Source: Streptomyces seoulensis (GTDB lineage: Bacteria; Actinomycetota; Actinomycetes; Streptomycetales; Streptomycetaceae). Taken from it: 64,000 nucleotides of DNA. The DNA is taken from NCBI GenBank assembly GCA_013364255.1, contig CP054936.1:6404353-6468352 (forward strand), given 5' to 3'. Of the stretch, positions 7,491-15,330 are shown one piece after another (within the stretch, counting starts at the first letter, position 1; every line of letters begins with the position of its first letter). The notes beneath the pieces are model-generated. The model was not told the origin of the DNA. It made no database searches and saw nothing but the letters and a program-made list of their open reading frames with translations. A program made the position numbers and the translations under genes.

Positions 7491-8921
7491 TCAGTCGCGG
7501 CCGGCGCCGCCCAGGTGCAGCACGCGGACCATGTTGGTGGTGCCGGAGACGCCGGGCGGGGAGCCTGCGGTGATCACCACGACGTCGCCCGTGTTGAACC
7601 GCTTGAGCTTGATCAGCTCCTGGTCCACCAGGTCGACCATCTCGTCGGTGGTGTTGACGAACGGCACGACGTGCGGCTCCACGCCCCAGCTCAGCGCGAG
7701 CTGGTTGCGGACGGACTCGTCGGTGGTGAAGGCCAGGATGGGCTGGGTCGCGCGGTAGCGGGACAGCCGGCGGGCGGTGTCCCCGGACTGGGTGAAGGCC
7801 ACCAGGCCCTTGCCGCCCAGGAAGTCGGCGATCTCGGCCGCCGCACGGGCCACCGAACCGCCCTGCGTACGCGGCTTCTTGCCCGGGACCAGCGGCTGGA
7901 GGCCCTTGGACAGCAGCTCCTCCTCGGCCGCGGTGACGATCTTCGACATCGTCTTGACGGTCTCGATCGGGTACGCGCCCACGCTGGACTCGGCGGACAG
8001 CATCACCGCGTCCGCGCCGTCCAGGATCGCGTTGGCCACGTCGGAGGCCTCGGCGCGGGTCGGCCGCGAGTTGGTGATCATCGACTCCATCATCTGGGTC
8101 GCCACGATCACCGGCTTGGCGTTGCGCCGGCACAGCTCGATCAGGCGCTTCTGCACCATCGGGACCTTTTCGAGCGGGTACTCGACGGCGAGGTCGCCGC
8201 GGGCCACCATCACGCCGTCGAACGCCATGACGACGTCCTCCATGTTCTCCACCGCCTGCGGCTTCTCCACCTTGGCGATGACGGGGGCCCGGCGGCCCTC
8301 CTCGTCCATGACGCGGTGCACGTCGGCGACGTCCTTGGCGTCCCGGACGAAGGACAGCGCGACCATGTCGCAGCCCATGCCCAGCGCGAAGCGCAGGTCG
8401 TCGATGTCCTTCTCGGACAGCGCGGGCACGTTCACCGCGGCGCCGGGCAGGTTGATGCCCTTGTGGTCGGAGACCACACCGCCCTCGATGACGATCGTGC
8501 GGACCCGCGGGCCCTCGACGTCCAGCACCTTCAGCTCGACGTTGCCGTCGTTGATGAGGATCTGGTCGCCGCGCGAGACGTCGCCCGGCAGCCCCTTGTA
8601 GGTCGTGCCGCAGATCTGCTTGTCGCCGGGCACGTCCTCGGTGGTGATGGTGAACTCGTCACCCCGCTCCAGCTCCACCGGACCCTCGGCGAAGGTCTCC
8701 AGCCGGATCTTCGGGCCCTGGAGGTCGGCGAGGACGGCGATGGCCCGGCCGGTCTCCTTGGCGGCGGCCCGGACGCGGTCGTACCGCCCCTGGTGCTCGG
8801 CGTGCGTGCCGTGGCTGAAGTTGAAGCGGGCCACGTTCATGCCGGCCTCGATCAGCGCGACGAGCTGCTCGTGGGAGTCGACCGCGGGGCCGAGAGTACA
8901 GACGATTTTCGAACGGCGCAT
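7491..8921 (-). CDS. pyk: Pyruvate kinase
   Basis: 476 aa, normal bacterial length. It converts phosphoenolpyruvate + ADP to pyruvate + ATP in the cytosol. Signatures: N-terminal SKIVCTLGPA, substrate loop FNFSHG, catalytic Lys and Mg-binding Glu in PVIAKVEKPQAVEN, MVARGDLAVE, and the C-terminal effector domain (FTQSGDTARRLSRYR). In DLQGPKIRLE the residue equivalent to rabbit Glu117 is Lys, which in this family marks potassium-independent enzymes (inference from published family rules). Last gene of the leftward pta-ackA-pyk series, but with its own probable leaderless promoter (TAGGAT seven nt before the ATG, no Shine-Dalgarno). It ends against the bidirectional terminator at 7393-7431. Confidence 0.97.
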   Translation of the reverse strand: MRRSKIVCTLGPAVDSHEQLVALIEAGMNVARFNFSHGTHAEHQGRYDRVRAAAKETGRAIAVLADLQGPKIRLETFAEGPVELERGDEFTITTEDVPGDKQICGTTYKGLPGDVSRGDQILINDGNVELKVLDVEGPRVRTIVIEGGVVSDHKGINLPGAAVNVPALSEKDIDDLRFALGMGCDMVALSFVRDAKDVADVHRVMDEEGRRAPVIAKVEKPQAVENMEDVVMAFDGVMVARGDLAVEYPLEKVPMVQKRLIELCRRNAKPVIVATQMMESMITNSRPTRAEASDVANAILDGADAVMLSAESSVGAYPIETVKTMSKIVTAAEEELLSKGLQPLVPGKKPRTQGGSVARAAAEIADFLGGKGLVAFTQSGDTARRLSRYRATQPILAFTTDESVRNQLALSWGVEPHVVPFVNTTDEMVDLVDQELIKLKRFNTGDVVVITAGSPPGVSGTTNMVRVLHLGGAGRD

Positions 8922-8928
8922 GGGGGCG

Positions 8929-8962
8929 ATCCTATCGGTTTGTTTCGCTGCGGAATATTCCG
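8929..8962 (-). promoter_or_regulatory. pyk promoter region: -10 box and 12-bp palindrome
   Basis: On the minus strand TAGGAT (8934-8929) lies 7 nt before the pyk ATG, the spacing expected for a leaderless transcript. The -35 area holds a perfect palindrome CGGAATATTCCG (8951-8962) instead of TTGACA, a likely activator or repressor site. No Shine-Dalgarno sequence is present. Confidence 0.5.
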
Positions 8963-9033
8963 TCTGGCGGAAGATACAAATGGGCGCGTTCCCGCTCAGG
9001 CGAGTACCGAACGAATTCCGCGGAGGGGAAAAG

Positions 9034-10254
9034 TTACTCGGCGGTTTTGTCGTCCTTTCCGACCAGTGCGTAGGTCTGGCTGGCGATCTCCATTTCCTCG
9101 TCCGTCGGCACCACGGCCACCGCCACCCGCGCGCCCTCGGGCGAGATCAGCCGCGCCTGATCGCCCCGTACGGCGTTGCGGGCGCCGTCCACCGCCAGGC
9201 CGAGCCCCTCCAGGCCCGCGACGGCGGCCTCCCGCACGAAGTCCGCGTTCTCGCCGACCCCGGCGGTGAAGGCGACCGCGTCCACCGTGCCGAGTACCGC
9301 GTAATAGGCGCCGATGTACTTCTTGAGGCGGTGGACGTAGATCTCGAAGGCGAGCCGCGCCTGTGCGTCGCCCTCGTCCATCCGGCGCCGTATCTCCCGC
9401 ATGTCGTTGTCGCCGCACAGACCGAACAGACCGCTCCTCTTGTTGAGGAGAGTGTCGATCTCGTCCATGGACATTCCGCCGACGCGCTGCAAATGGAAGA
9501 TGACGGCCGGGTCGACATCGCCGGAACGCGTTCCCATCACCAGGCCCTCCAGCGGGGTGAGGCCCATGGAGGTGTCGACGCACCGGCCGGCGCGCACCGC
9601 CGAGGCGGACGCCCCGTTGCCCAGGTGCAGCACGATCACGTTGACGTCCTCGGGCGCCTTGCCCAGCAGCTCGGCGGTGGCCCGGGAGACGTAGCGGTGC
9701 GAGGTGCCGTGGAAGCCGTAGCGGCGCACCCGGTAGCGGTCGGCGAGCTTGGTCTCGATGGCGTAGCGGGCCGCCGGCTCCGGCATCGTGGTGTGGAAGG
9801 CGGTGTCGAAGACGGCGACCTGCGGCAGGTCGGGGCGCAGCGCCATGGCGGTGCGGATGCCGGTCAGGTTGGCCGGGTTGTGCAGCGGCGCGACCGGGAT
9901 CAGCCGTTCGATCTCGGTGAGCACGGTGTCGTCGATCACGGTCGGCTCGGTGAAGAACATCCCGCCGTGCACCACCCGGTGGCCGATCGCGGCCAGTTCC
10001 GGCGAGTCCAGGCCGAGTCCGTCCCTGGCCAGCTCCTCGGCCACCGCCTTGAGGGCGGCGTCGTGGTCGGCGATCGGGCCGTTCTGCTCGCGGGTGTCGC
10101 CGGAGTCGAGGCGGGTGTGCTTGAGCCGGGAGGTCTGCTCGCCGATCCGCTCGACCAGCCCGACGGCGAGCCGGCTCGCGTCGCTCATGTCGAGCAGCTG
10201 GTACTTCAGCGACGAGGAGCCGGAGTTGAGGACGAGGACGCGGGTGGCGTGCAC
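9034..10254 (-). CDS. ackA: Acetate kinase
   Basis: 406 aa. Interconverts acetyl phosphate + ADP and acetate + ATP. ASKHA-fold motifs: phosphate-binding LVLNSGSSSLKYQ (residues 7-19), IGHRVVHGG, FDTAFHTTMPEPAARYAI, YGFHGTSHRYV, and the C-terminal TAGVGENADFVRE. GTG start; GAAGAAGG lies about 12 nt upstream. It follows pta in the same direction, but the 125-nt gap is filled with 10-bp tandem repeats (10279-10377). Together pta and ackA form the acetate overflow/activation pathway from acetyl-CoA, next to the two glycolytic kinase genes. Confidence 0.97.
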   Translation of the reverse strand: MHATRVLVLNSGSSSLKYQLLDMSDASRLAVGLVERIGEQTSRLKHTRLDSGDTREQNGPIADHDAALKAVAEELARDGLGLDSPELAAIGHRVVHGGMFFTEPTVIDDTVLTEIERLIPVAPLHNPANLTGIRTAMALRPDLPQVAVFDTAFHTTMPEPAARYAIETKLADRYRVRRYGFHGTSHRYVSRATAELLGKAPEDVNVIVLHLGNGASASAVRAGRCVDTSMGLTPLEGLVMGTRSGDVDPAVIFHLQRVGGMSMDEIDTLLNKRSGLFGLCGDNDMREIRRRMDEGDAQARLAFEIYVHRLKKYIGAYYAVLGTVDAVAFTAGVGENADFVREAAVAGLEGLGLAVDGARNAVRGDQARLISPEGARVAVAVVPTDEEMEIASQTYALVGKDDKTAE

Positions 10255-10278
10255 GGGGTTCGGAGCCTTCTTCCGTGG

Positions 10279-10377
10279 ACTCAGGTGGATTCAGGTTGAT
10301 TCAGGTTGATTCGAGTGGACCAGTATGGACTCAGGTCGATTCGGGTTGACCGTGTGGACTCGGACGGGTTCAGGCGG
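10279..10377. repeat. 10-bp tandem repeat array between pta and ackA
   Basis: Ten degenerate units of about 10 bp follow the pattern AYTCAGGTKG, for example ACTCAGGTGG, ATTCAGGTTG (twice in a row), ATTCGGGTTG, ACTCAGGTCG. The array begins just upstream of the ackA start and ends 2 nt before the pta stop codon. One unit is 9 bp. The period equals about one helical turn. It would be transcribed in the pta-ackA mRNA. Confidence 0.8.
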
Positions 10378-10379
10378 GG

Positions 10380-12461
10380 TCAGTCGGCGGTCGGCCGGGC
10401 CTGGGCCTGGATCGCGGTGATGGCGACGGTGTTGACGATGTCCTGCACGAGAGCGCCGCGGGAGAGGTCGTTGACCGGCTTGCGCAGGCCCTGGAGGACC
10501 GGGCCGACCGCGATCGCGCCGGCCGAGCGCTGCACGGCCTTGTAGGTGTTGTTGCCGGTGTTCAGGTCGGGGAAGACCAGCACGCTGGCCTGGCCGGCGA
10601 CCTCCGAGCCGGGCAGCTTGGTGGCGGCCACCGACGGCTCCACGGCCGCGTCGTACTGGATCGGCCCCTCGATCATCAGGTCCGGGCGGCGCAGCCGCAC
10701 CAGTTCGGTGGCCTCGCGCACCTTGTCCACGTCGGCACCGGTGCCGGAGGTGCCGGTGGAGTACGACAGCATCGCGATCCGCGGCTGGACGCCGAACTGG
10801 GCGGCGGTGGCCGCCGACTGGACGGCGATGTCGGCCAGCTGCTCGGCGTCCGGGTCCGGGTTGACCGCGCAGTCGCCGTAGACGAGGACCTTGTCGGCCA
10901 GGCACATGAAGAACACCGAGGAGACGATCGAGGAGTCCGGCTCGGTCTTGATGATCTCGAAGGCGGGGCGGATGGTGGCGGCCGTGGAGTGCACGGAGCC
11001 GGACACCATGCCGTCGGCCAGGCCCTCCTGCACCATCAGCGTGCCGAAGTAGTTCACGTCCGAGACCACGTCGTAGGCCAGCTCGGTGGTGACGCCCTTG
11101 TGGGCGCGCAGCCGGGCGTACCGCTCGGCGAAGGAGTCGCGCAGCTCGGATACGGCCGGGTCGATCAGCTGGGTGTCGCCGAGGTCGATGCCGAGGTCGG
11201 CGGCCTTCTTGCGGATCGCGTCCACCGGGCCGAGCAGGGTCAGGTCGCACACGCCCCGGCGCAGCAGCACCTCGGCGGCGTGCAGCACGCGCTCCTCGGC
11301 GCCCTCGGGCAGGACCACCCGGCGCCGGTCGGAGCGGGCCTGTTCGAGCAGCTTGTGCTCGAACATCATCGGGGTGACCCGGTCGCTGCTCGGCGCGGAG
11401 ACCCGCTTGTTGAGGTCGGCGGTGTCCACGTACCGCTCGAACAGGCCGAGCGCGGTCTCCGCCTTGCGCGGGGTGGCCGCGTTCAGCTTGCCCTCCAGGG
11501 CGAACAGTCGTTCGGCGGTGGGGAAGCTGTTGCCGGTGACCGAGACGACCGGGGTGCCCGGGGCGAGCCGGGCGGCCAGGGTGAGGATCTCCGCGCCGGG
11601 CTCCTCGTTCAGGGTGAGCAGCACACCGGCGATCGGCGGGGTGCCGGCGCTGTGCGCGGCCAGCGAGCCGACGACGAGGTCCGCGCGGTCGCCGGGGGTG
11701 ACGACCAGGCAGCCCGGGGTGAGCGCCTTGAGCAGGTTGGGCAGCATGGCGCCGCCGAAGACGAAGTCCAGCGCGTCGCGGGCCAGGCCCGAGTCGTCGC
11801 CGAGCAGCACCTTGCCGCCGAGGACCTGGGTGATCTGCGCGACGGTCGGGGCGGACAGGGCGGGCGCGTCGGGCACCACGTAGCAGGGCACCGGCAGCCG
11901 GCCGGCCAGCCGCCGGGCGATCTCGTCGCGGTCCTCGGGGGCCACCCGGTTGGTGACCATGGCCAGCACGTCGCAGCCCAGGCCGTCGTAGGCGCGGTAG
12001 GCGTTGCGGGTCTCGGCGAGCACGGACTCCGCGCTCTGCTTGCGGCCGCCGACGACCGGGAGCACCGAGGCGCCGAACTCGTTGGCGAGCCGGGCGTTGA
12101 GCGACAGCTCGTCGGGGAGCTGGGTGTCGGCGTAGTCGGTGCCGAGGACGAGGACCACGTCGTAGTCGCGGGCCACCAGGTGGAAGCGGTCGACCAGGGT
12201 GGACACCAGTTCGTCGGTGCCCCGTTCGGCCTGGAGCGCGGACGCCTCCTGGTAGTCCATGCCGTAGACCGTCGCCGGGTCCTGGGAGAGCCGGTAGCGG
12301 GCGCGCAGCAGCTCGAAGAGGCGGTCCGGGCCGTCGTGGACGAGCGGGCGGAAGACGCCCACCCGGTCCACCTGCCGGGTCAGCAGCTCCATGACTCCCA
12401 GCTCCACGACCTGGCGGCCGTCGCCGCGGTCGATGCCGGTCACGTACACGCTGCGGGTCAC
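10380..12461 (-). CDS. pta: Phosphate acetyltransferase (long form)
   Basis: 693 aa, the long bacterial form. Converts acetyl-CoA + phosphate to acetyl phosphate + CoA. Order: an N-terminal P-loop-like BioD/AAA_26 domain (1-220), a DRTGG domain (about 220-330), and the catalytic PTA_PTB domain (about 365-690; VVLPEGAEERVLHAAEVL, DGMVSGSVHSTAATIRPA, SYSTGTSGTGADVDKVREA, PDLNTGNNTYKAVQ). GTG start at 12461 with GGAG about 8 nt upstream. Upstream of ackA on the same strand. It is bracketed by short-period tandem repeats: 9 bp before the start, 10 bp after the stop. Confidence 0.97.
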   Translation of the reverse strand: MTRSVYVTGIDRGDGRQVVELGVMELLTRQVDRVGVFRPLVHDGPDRLFELLRARYRLSQDPATVYGMDYQEASALQAERGTDELVSTLVDRFHLVARDYDVVLVLGTDYADTQLPDELSLNARLANEFGASVLPVVGGRKQSAESVLAETRNAYRAYDGLGCDVLAMVTNRVAPEDRDEIARRLAGRLPVPCYVVPDAPALSAPTVAQITQVLGGKVLLGDDSGLARDALDFVFGGAMLPNLLKALTPGCLVVTPGDRADLVVGSLAAHSAGTPPIAGVLLTLNEEPGAEILTLAARLAPGTPVVSVTGNSFPTAERLFALEGKLNAATPRKAETALGLFERYVDTADLNKRVSAPSSDRVTPMMFEHKLLEQARSDRRRVVLPEGAEERVLHAAEVLLRRGVCDLTLLGPVDAIRKKAADLGIDLGDTQLIDPAVSELRDSFAERYARLRAHKGVTTELAYDVVSDVNYFGTLMVQEGLADGMVSGSVHSTAATIRPAFEIIKTEPDSSIVSSVFFMCLADKVLVYGDCAVNPDPDAEQLADIAVQSAATAAQFGVQPRIAMLSYSTGTSGTGADVDKVREATELVRLRRPDLMIEGPIQYDAAVEPSVAATKLPGSEVAGQASVLVFPDLNTGNNTYKAVQRSAGAIAVGPVLQGLRKPVNDLSRGALVQDIVNTVAITAIQAQARPTAD

Positions 12462-12475
12462 GCGGCTCTCCGTTT

Positions 12476-12547
12476 CCTCAGGGTCCTCAGGTTCTCCGGG
12501 GCCTCGGGCGCCTCCGGGCCTTTCGGGGCTTCGGGATTCCCGGGTTC
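12476..12547. repeat. 9-bp tandem repeat array in the pta leader
   Basis: About eight degenerate 9-bp units (CCTCAGGGT, CCTCAGGTT, CTCCGGGGC, CTCGGGCGC and so on) lie directly upstream of pta, within its probable 5' leader or promoter. Each unit keeps a C(A/G)GG core. Unit sequence and period differ from the array on the other side of pta. Confidence 0.55.
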
Positions 12548-12592
12548 TGCCGCTCGGCGTGCGGGAAATCCCGCCGGGCGCGCGGGGCCCTC

Positions 12593-12619
12593 TTGACAGT
12601 ACCCCCGGCGCTGGATAAG
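12593..12619 (+). promoter_or_regulatory. Candidate pfkA promoter
   Basis: A consensus TTGACA (12593-12598) is followed after 15 nt by GATAAG (12614-12619). The spacer is short and the -10 imperfect, so this is a weak call. It lies 87 nt before the pfkA start in the divergent pta/pfkA region. Confidence 0.3.
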
Positions 12620-12705
12620 GCGCCCGTCAAGACGTAGCCGCCCCGGGGACGTGAAACAATCGGACAGGATCACCGGTATCAACAGTGAGCAGGAGACACA
12701 GCGCG

Positions 12706-13731
12706 ATGCGTATCGGAGTTCTCACGGCGGGCGGCGACTGTCCGGGACTGAACGCGGTGATCCGGTCGGTCGTGCACCGAGCGGTCACCACCTACGGCGA
12801 CGAGGTCATCGGCTTCGAGGACGGCTACGCCGGCCTGCTCGACGGCCGCTACCGCGCGCTCGACCTGAACGCGGTCAGCGGCATCCTCGCCCGCGGCGGC
12901 ACCATCCTCGGCTCCTCGCGGCTGGAGCGCGACCGGCTGCGCGAGGCCTGCGAGAACGCCTCCGACATGATCCACCGGTTCGGCATCGACGCGCTCATCC
13001 CGATCGGCGGCGAGGGCACGCTGACCGCGGCCCGCATGCTCTCCGACGCCGGCCTTCCGGTGGTCGGCGTGCCCAAGACGATCGACAACGACATCTCCTC
13101 CACCGACCGCACCTTCGGCTTCGACACCGCCGTCGGCGTGGCCACCGAGGCGATGGACCGGCTGAAGACCACCGCCGAGTCCCACCAGCGGGTGATGGTC
13201 GTGGAGGTCATGGGCCGGCACGCGGGCTGGATCGCCCTGGAGTCCGGCATGGCGGCCGGCGCCCACGGCATCTGCCTGCCCGAGCGCCCCTTCGACCCCG
13301 CCGACCTGGTCAAGATGGTCGAGGAGCGCTTCGACCGCGGCAAGAAGTTCGCCGTCATCTGCGTCGCCGAGGGCGCCCACCCCGCCGAGGGGAGCATGGA
13401 CTACGGCAAGGGCGAGATCGACAAGTTCGGCCACGAGCGCTTCCAGGGCATCGGCACGGCGCTGGCGTACGAGCTGGAGAGCCGGCTCGGCAAGGAGGCC
13501 AAGCCGGTCATCCTCGGCCACGTCCAGCGCGGCGGCGTGCCCACCGCCTACGACCGGGTCCTGGCCACCCGCTTCGGCTGGCACGCGGTGGAGGCCGCGC
13601 ACCGCGGCGAGTTCGGCCACATGACCGCGCTGCGCGGCACCGACGTGGTCATGGTGCCGCTGGCGGAGGCGGTGACCGCACTGAAGACGGTCCCCAAGGA
13701 CCGGATGGACGAGGCGGAGTCGGTCTTCTAG
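12706..13731 (+). CDS. pfkA: 6-phosphofructokinase
   Basis: 341 aa. Phosphorylates fructose-6-phosphate in glycolysis. Motifs: TAGGDCPGLNAVIRS at the N-terminus, IPIGGEGTLTAAR, PKTIDNDISSTDRTFGFDTA, VMVVEVMGRHAGWIALESG, VILGHVQRGGVPTAYDR. In GGEGT the residue that is Asp in PPi-dependent enzymes is Gly, which predicts ATP as donor, while PKTIDND keeps the Lys of the mixed group III enzymes. The ATG at 12706 is preceded by AGGAGA at the right distance; a GTG seven codons upstream is in frame but lacks a ribosome site. Divergent from pta. Unlinked to an obvious regulator. Confidence 0.95.
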   Translation: MRIGVLTAGGDCPGLNAVIRSVVHRAVTTYGDEVIGFEDGYAGLLDGRYRALDLNAVSGILARGGTILGSSRLERDRLREACENASDMIHRFGIDALIPIGGEGTLTAARMLSDAGLPVVGVPKTIDNDISSTDRTFGFDTAVGVATEAMDRLKTTAESHQRVMVVEVMGRHAGWIALESGMAAGAHGICLPERPFDPADLVKMVEERFDRGKKFAVICVAEGAHPAEGSMDYGKGEIDKFGHERFQGIGTALAYELESRLGKEAKPVILGHVQRGGVPTAYDRVLATRFGWHAVEAAHRGEFGHMTALRGTDVVMVPLAEAVTALKTVPKDRMDEAESVF

Positions 13732-13770
13732 GCCGCGTCCGCGCGGTGCGGACCGGCCGGACCGGCGGTC

Positions 13771-14499
13771 CTACGGCCGCGCCGTCTCCCAGAAGCGCTC
13801 CACGATCCGGTCCAGGAAGTCGCGGCCGGCGTCGCCCGACTGGCTGGCGGCGCTGTTGCCGCCCCAGCTCAGTGAGGCGACCACCTGCCCCTGGTAGTCC
13901 TGGTGCAGCTGCTGGAGCGCCCGCTCCAGCTGCTGCCGCTCCATCGGCACCAGCTTGCCGACCGGACGGACGTACGCCTGCCAGCGGGTGCCGACCGCGC
14001 TGCGCAGCAGGCCGGCGAGTTCGGCCTCGCGGTCGGTGACGGCGACGAAGTCGGGCAGGGCCAGGTCGAGCACCCGGGCGAGCGCGGCGGTCTGCCGCTC
14101 GGTGCCGCGCCAGCCGCCGCCGTCCTCCATCCGCTGGTAGCGGGCCAGGTCGAGTCCCAGGGCGCGGGCCACCTCCTCGGCCGGCAGCCCGCGCGCCACG
14201 CGGTGCTCGCGCAAGGTGCGCGGCCGGCCGATCAGCTCACCCGGCGAGCACCACAGCACTCCTGCCAGCGCGGTGAGTTCGGGGCTGGACGGGGAGGCGA
14301 TCCCGCGTTCCCAGGCGGTGACGAGGTCGGGGGTCGCGTACGGCAGGCCGTAGGAGACGCGCAGGGTGTGGGCCACGTGCTCGGGGCCCATGCCGAGGGC
14401 GGCACGCATCCGGCGGGCGGCGGGGGCGTTGAACGGAGGCGTGGAAGCGTCCGACGGGCCGGGCTGGTTCGATGGGACTGAGGGTCGGTGCACGGGCAC
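13771..14499 (-). CDS. XRE-family DNA-binding regulator with two HTH domains
   Basis: 242 aa. Two Cro/C1-type helix-turn-helix units in tandem: about 28-85 (MGPEHVAHTLRVSYGLPYAT, DLVTAWERGIASP) and about 93-150 (LREHRVARGLPAEEVARALG, LARYQRMEDGG). The C-terminal 90 residues are helical, Gln-rich and of unknown function. GTG start at 14499 without a clear ribosome site; a GTG two codons in is an alternative. Convergent with pfkA; stands alone. Target genes unknown. Confidence 0.8.
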   Translation of the reverse strand: MPVHRPSVPSNQPGPSDASTPPFNAPAARRMRAALGMGPEHVAHTLRVSYGLPYATPDLVTAWERGIASPSSPELTALAGVLWCSPGELIGRPRTLREHRVARGLPAEEVARALGLDLARYQRMEDGGGWRGTERQTAALARVLDLALPDFVAVTDREAELAGLLRSAVGTRWQAYVRPVGKLVPMERQQLERALQQLHQDYQGQVVASLSWGGNSAASQSGDAGRDFLDRIVERFWETARP

Positions 14500-14628
14500 A
14501 AGCTAGGGGCCCGGCGCGCCGTTGACCACGGTCCGTTCCGCCAGGATCACGGATTGTGGGAAAGTACGGCCGGGCGGGTCCGGCGGTACCGGCACGTGGG
14601 GAGGCGGGCCGGGCCTTTCCGGTGCGCG

Positions 14629-15330
14629 CTAGCGGGGACCGCCGCTCCCGCGCACCCAGCGGTAGACCAGCTCCGGCCGTCCCACCTGCCCGTACAGCGG
14701 CCGGCGGGCGGCCCGGCCCGCCTCCACCAGGTGCTCCAGATAGCGGCGGGCCGTGATCCGGGAGATGCCCGCCGTCTCGGCCAGGGCGGCCGCCGTCAGC
14801 CCCTCGGCCGCCTCCCGCAGCGCGCCCGTCACCCGTTCCAGGGTCGGCGCGCTCAGGCCCTTGGGGAGCGCGGCCGGGCCGGGGGCGCGCAGCGTCGCCA
14901 GCGCCCGGTCGACCTCGTCCTGCCCGCTGGCCTCGCCGGCCGCCGCACGGAACTCGGCGTAGCGCACGAGACGGTCCCGCAGCGTCGCGAACGTGAACGG
15001 TTTCAGCACGTACTGGACCACGCCGAGCGAGACTCCTTCGCGCACCACCGCCAGGTCGCGGGCCGAGGTCACCGCTATCACGTCCGCGTGATGGCCGGCC
15101 GCCCGCAGCGAGCGGGCCAGCTTCAGGCCGTGCACGTCCGGCAGGTGCAGGTCCAGCAGGAGCAGGTCCACCGGAGCGCGCTCCAGCTCGCGCCGGGCCT
15201 GCGCGCCCGTGTGCGCCTTCCCGACCGCGACGAAGCCGGGCACCCGGTCCACGTACAGCGCGTGCGCGTCCGCCGCGACGGGGTCGTCCTCCACGACGAG
15301 CACCCTGATCGGGGTTCTGTCGTCGGTCAT
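14629..15330 (-). CDS. Response regulator, CitB/DcuR type
   Basis: 233 aa. Receiver domain 8-125 with acidic pair Glu14-Asp15, phospho-acceptor Asp60 (LLLLDLHLPD), Thr88 and Lys110 (VLKPF). A C-terminal HTH of the CitB/DcuR group (about 175-225, LTAAALAETAGISRITARRYLEHL split over two helices) follows. Its ATG overlaps the stop of the upstream kinase gene (ATGA), so the pair is translationally coupled. Next to a divergent dctA gene, which is the likely target. This is the standard arrangement for C4-dicarboxylate or citrate sensing. Confidence 0.92.
   Translation of the reverse strand: MTDDRTPIRVLVVEDDPVAADAHALYVDRVPGFVAVGKAHTGAQARRELERAPVDLLLLDLHLPDVHGLKLARSLRAAGHHADVIAVTSARDLAVVREGVSLGVVQYVLKPFTFATLRDRLVRYAEFRAAAGEASGQDEVDRALATLRAPGPAALPKGLSAPTLERVTGALREAAEGLTAAALAETAGISRITARRYLEHLVEAGRAARRPLYGQVGRPELVYRWVRGSGGPR

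Noticed and set aside
10279..10377. CRISPR array between pta and ackA
   Set aside because: Units are only 10 bp, contiguous and degenerate, with no unique spacers and no cas genes in the window.
12685..12705. Upstream GTG start for pfkA
   Set aside because: It adds seven residues ahead of the conserved MRIGVLTAGGD start and has no ribosome site; AGGAGA is correctly placed for the ATG at 12706.
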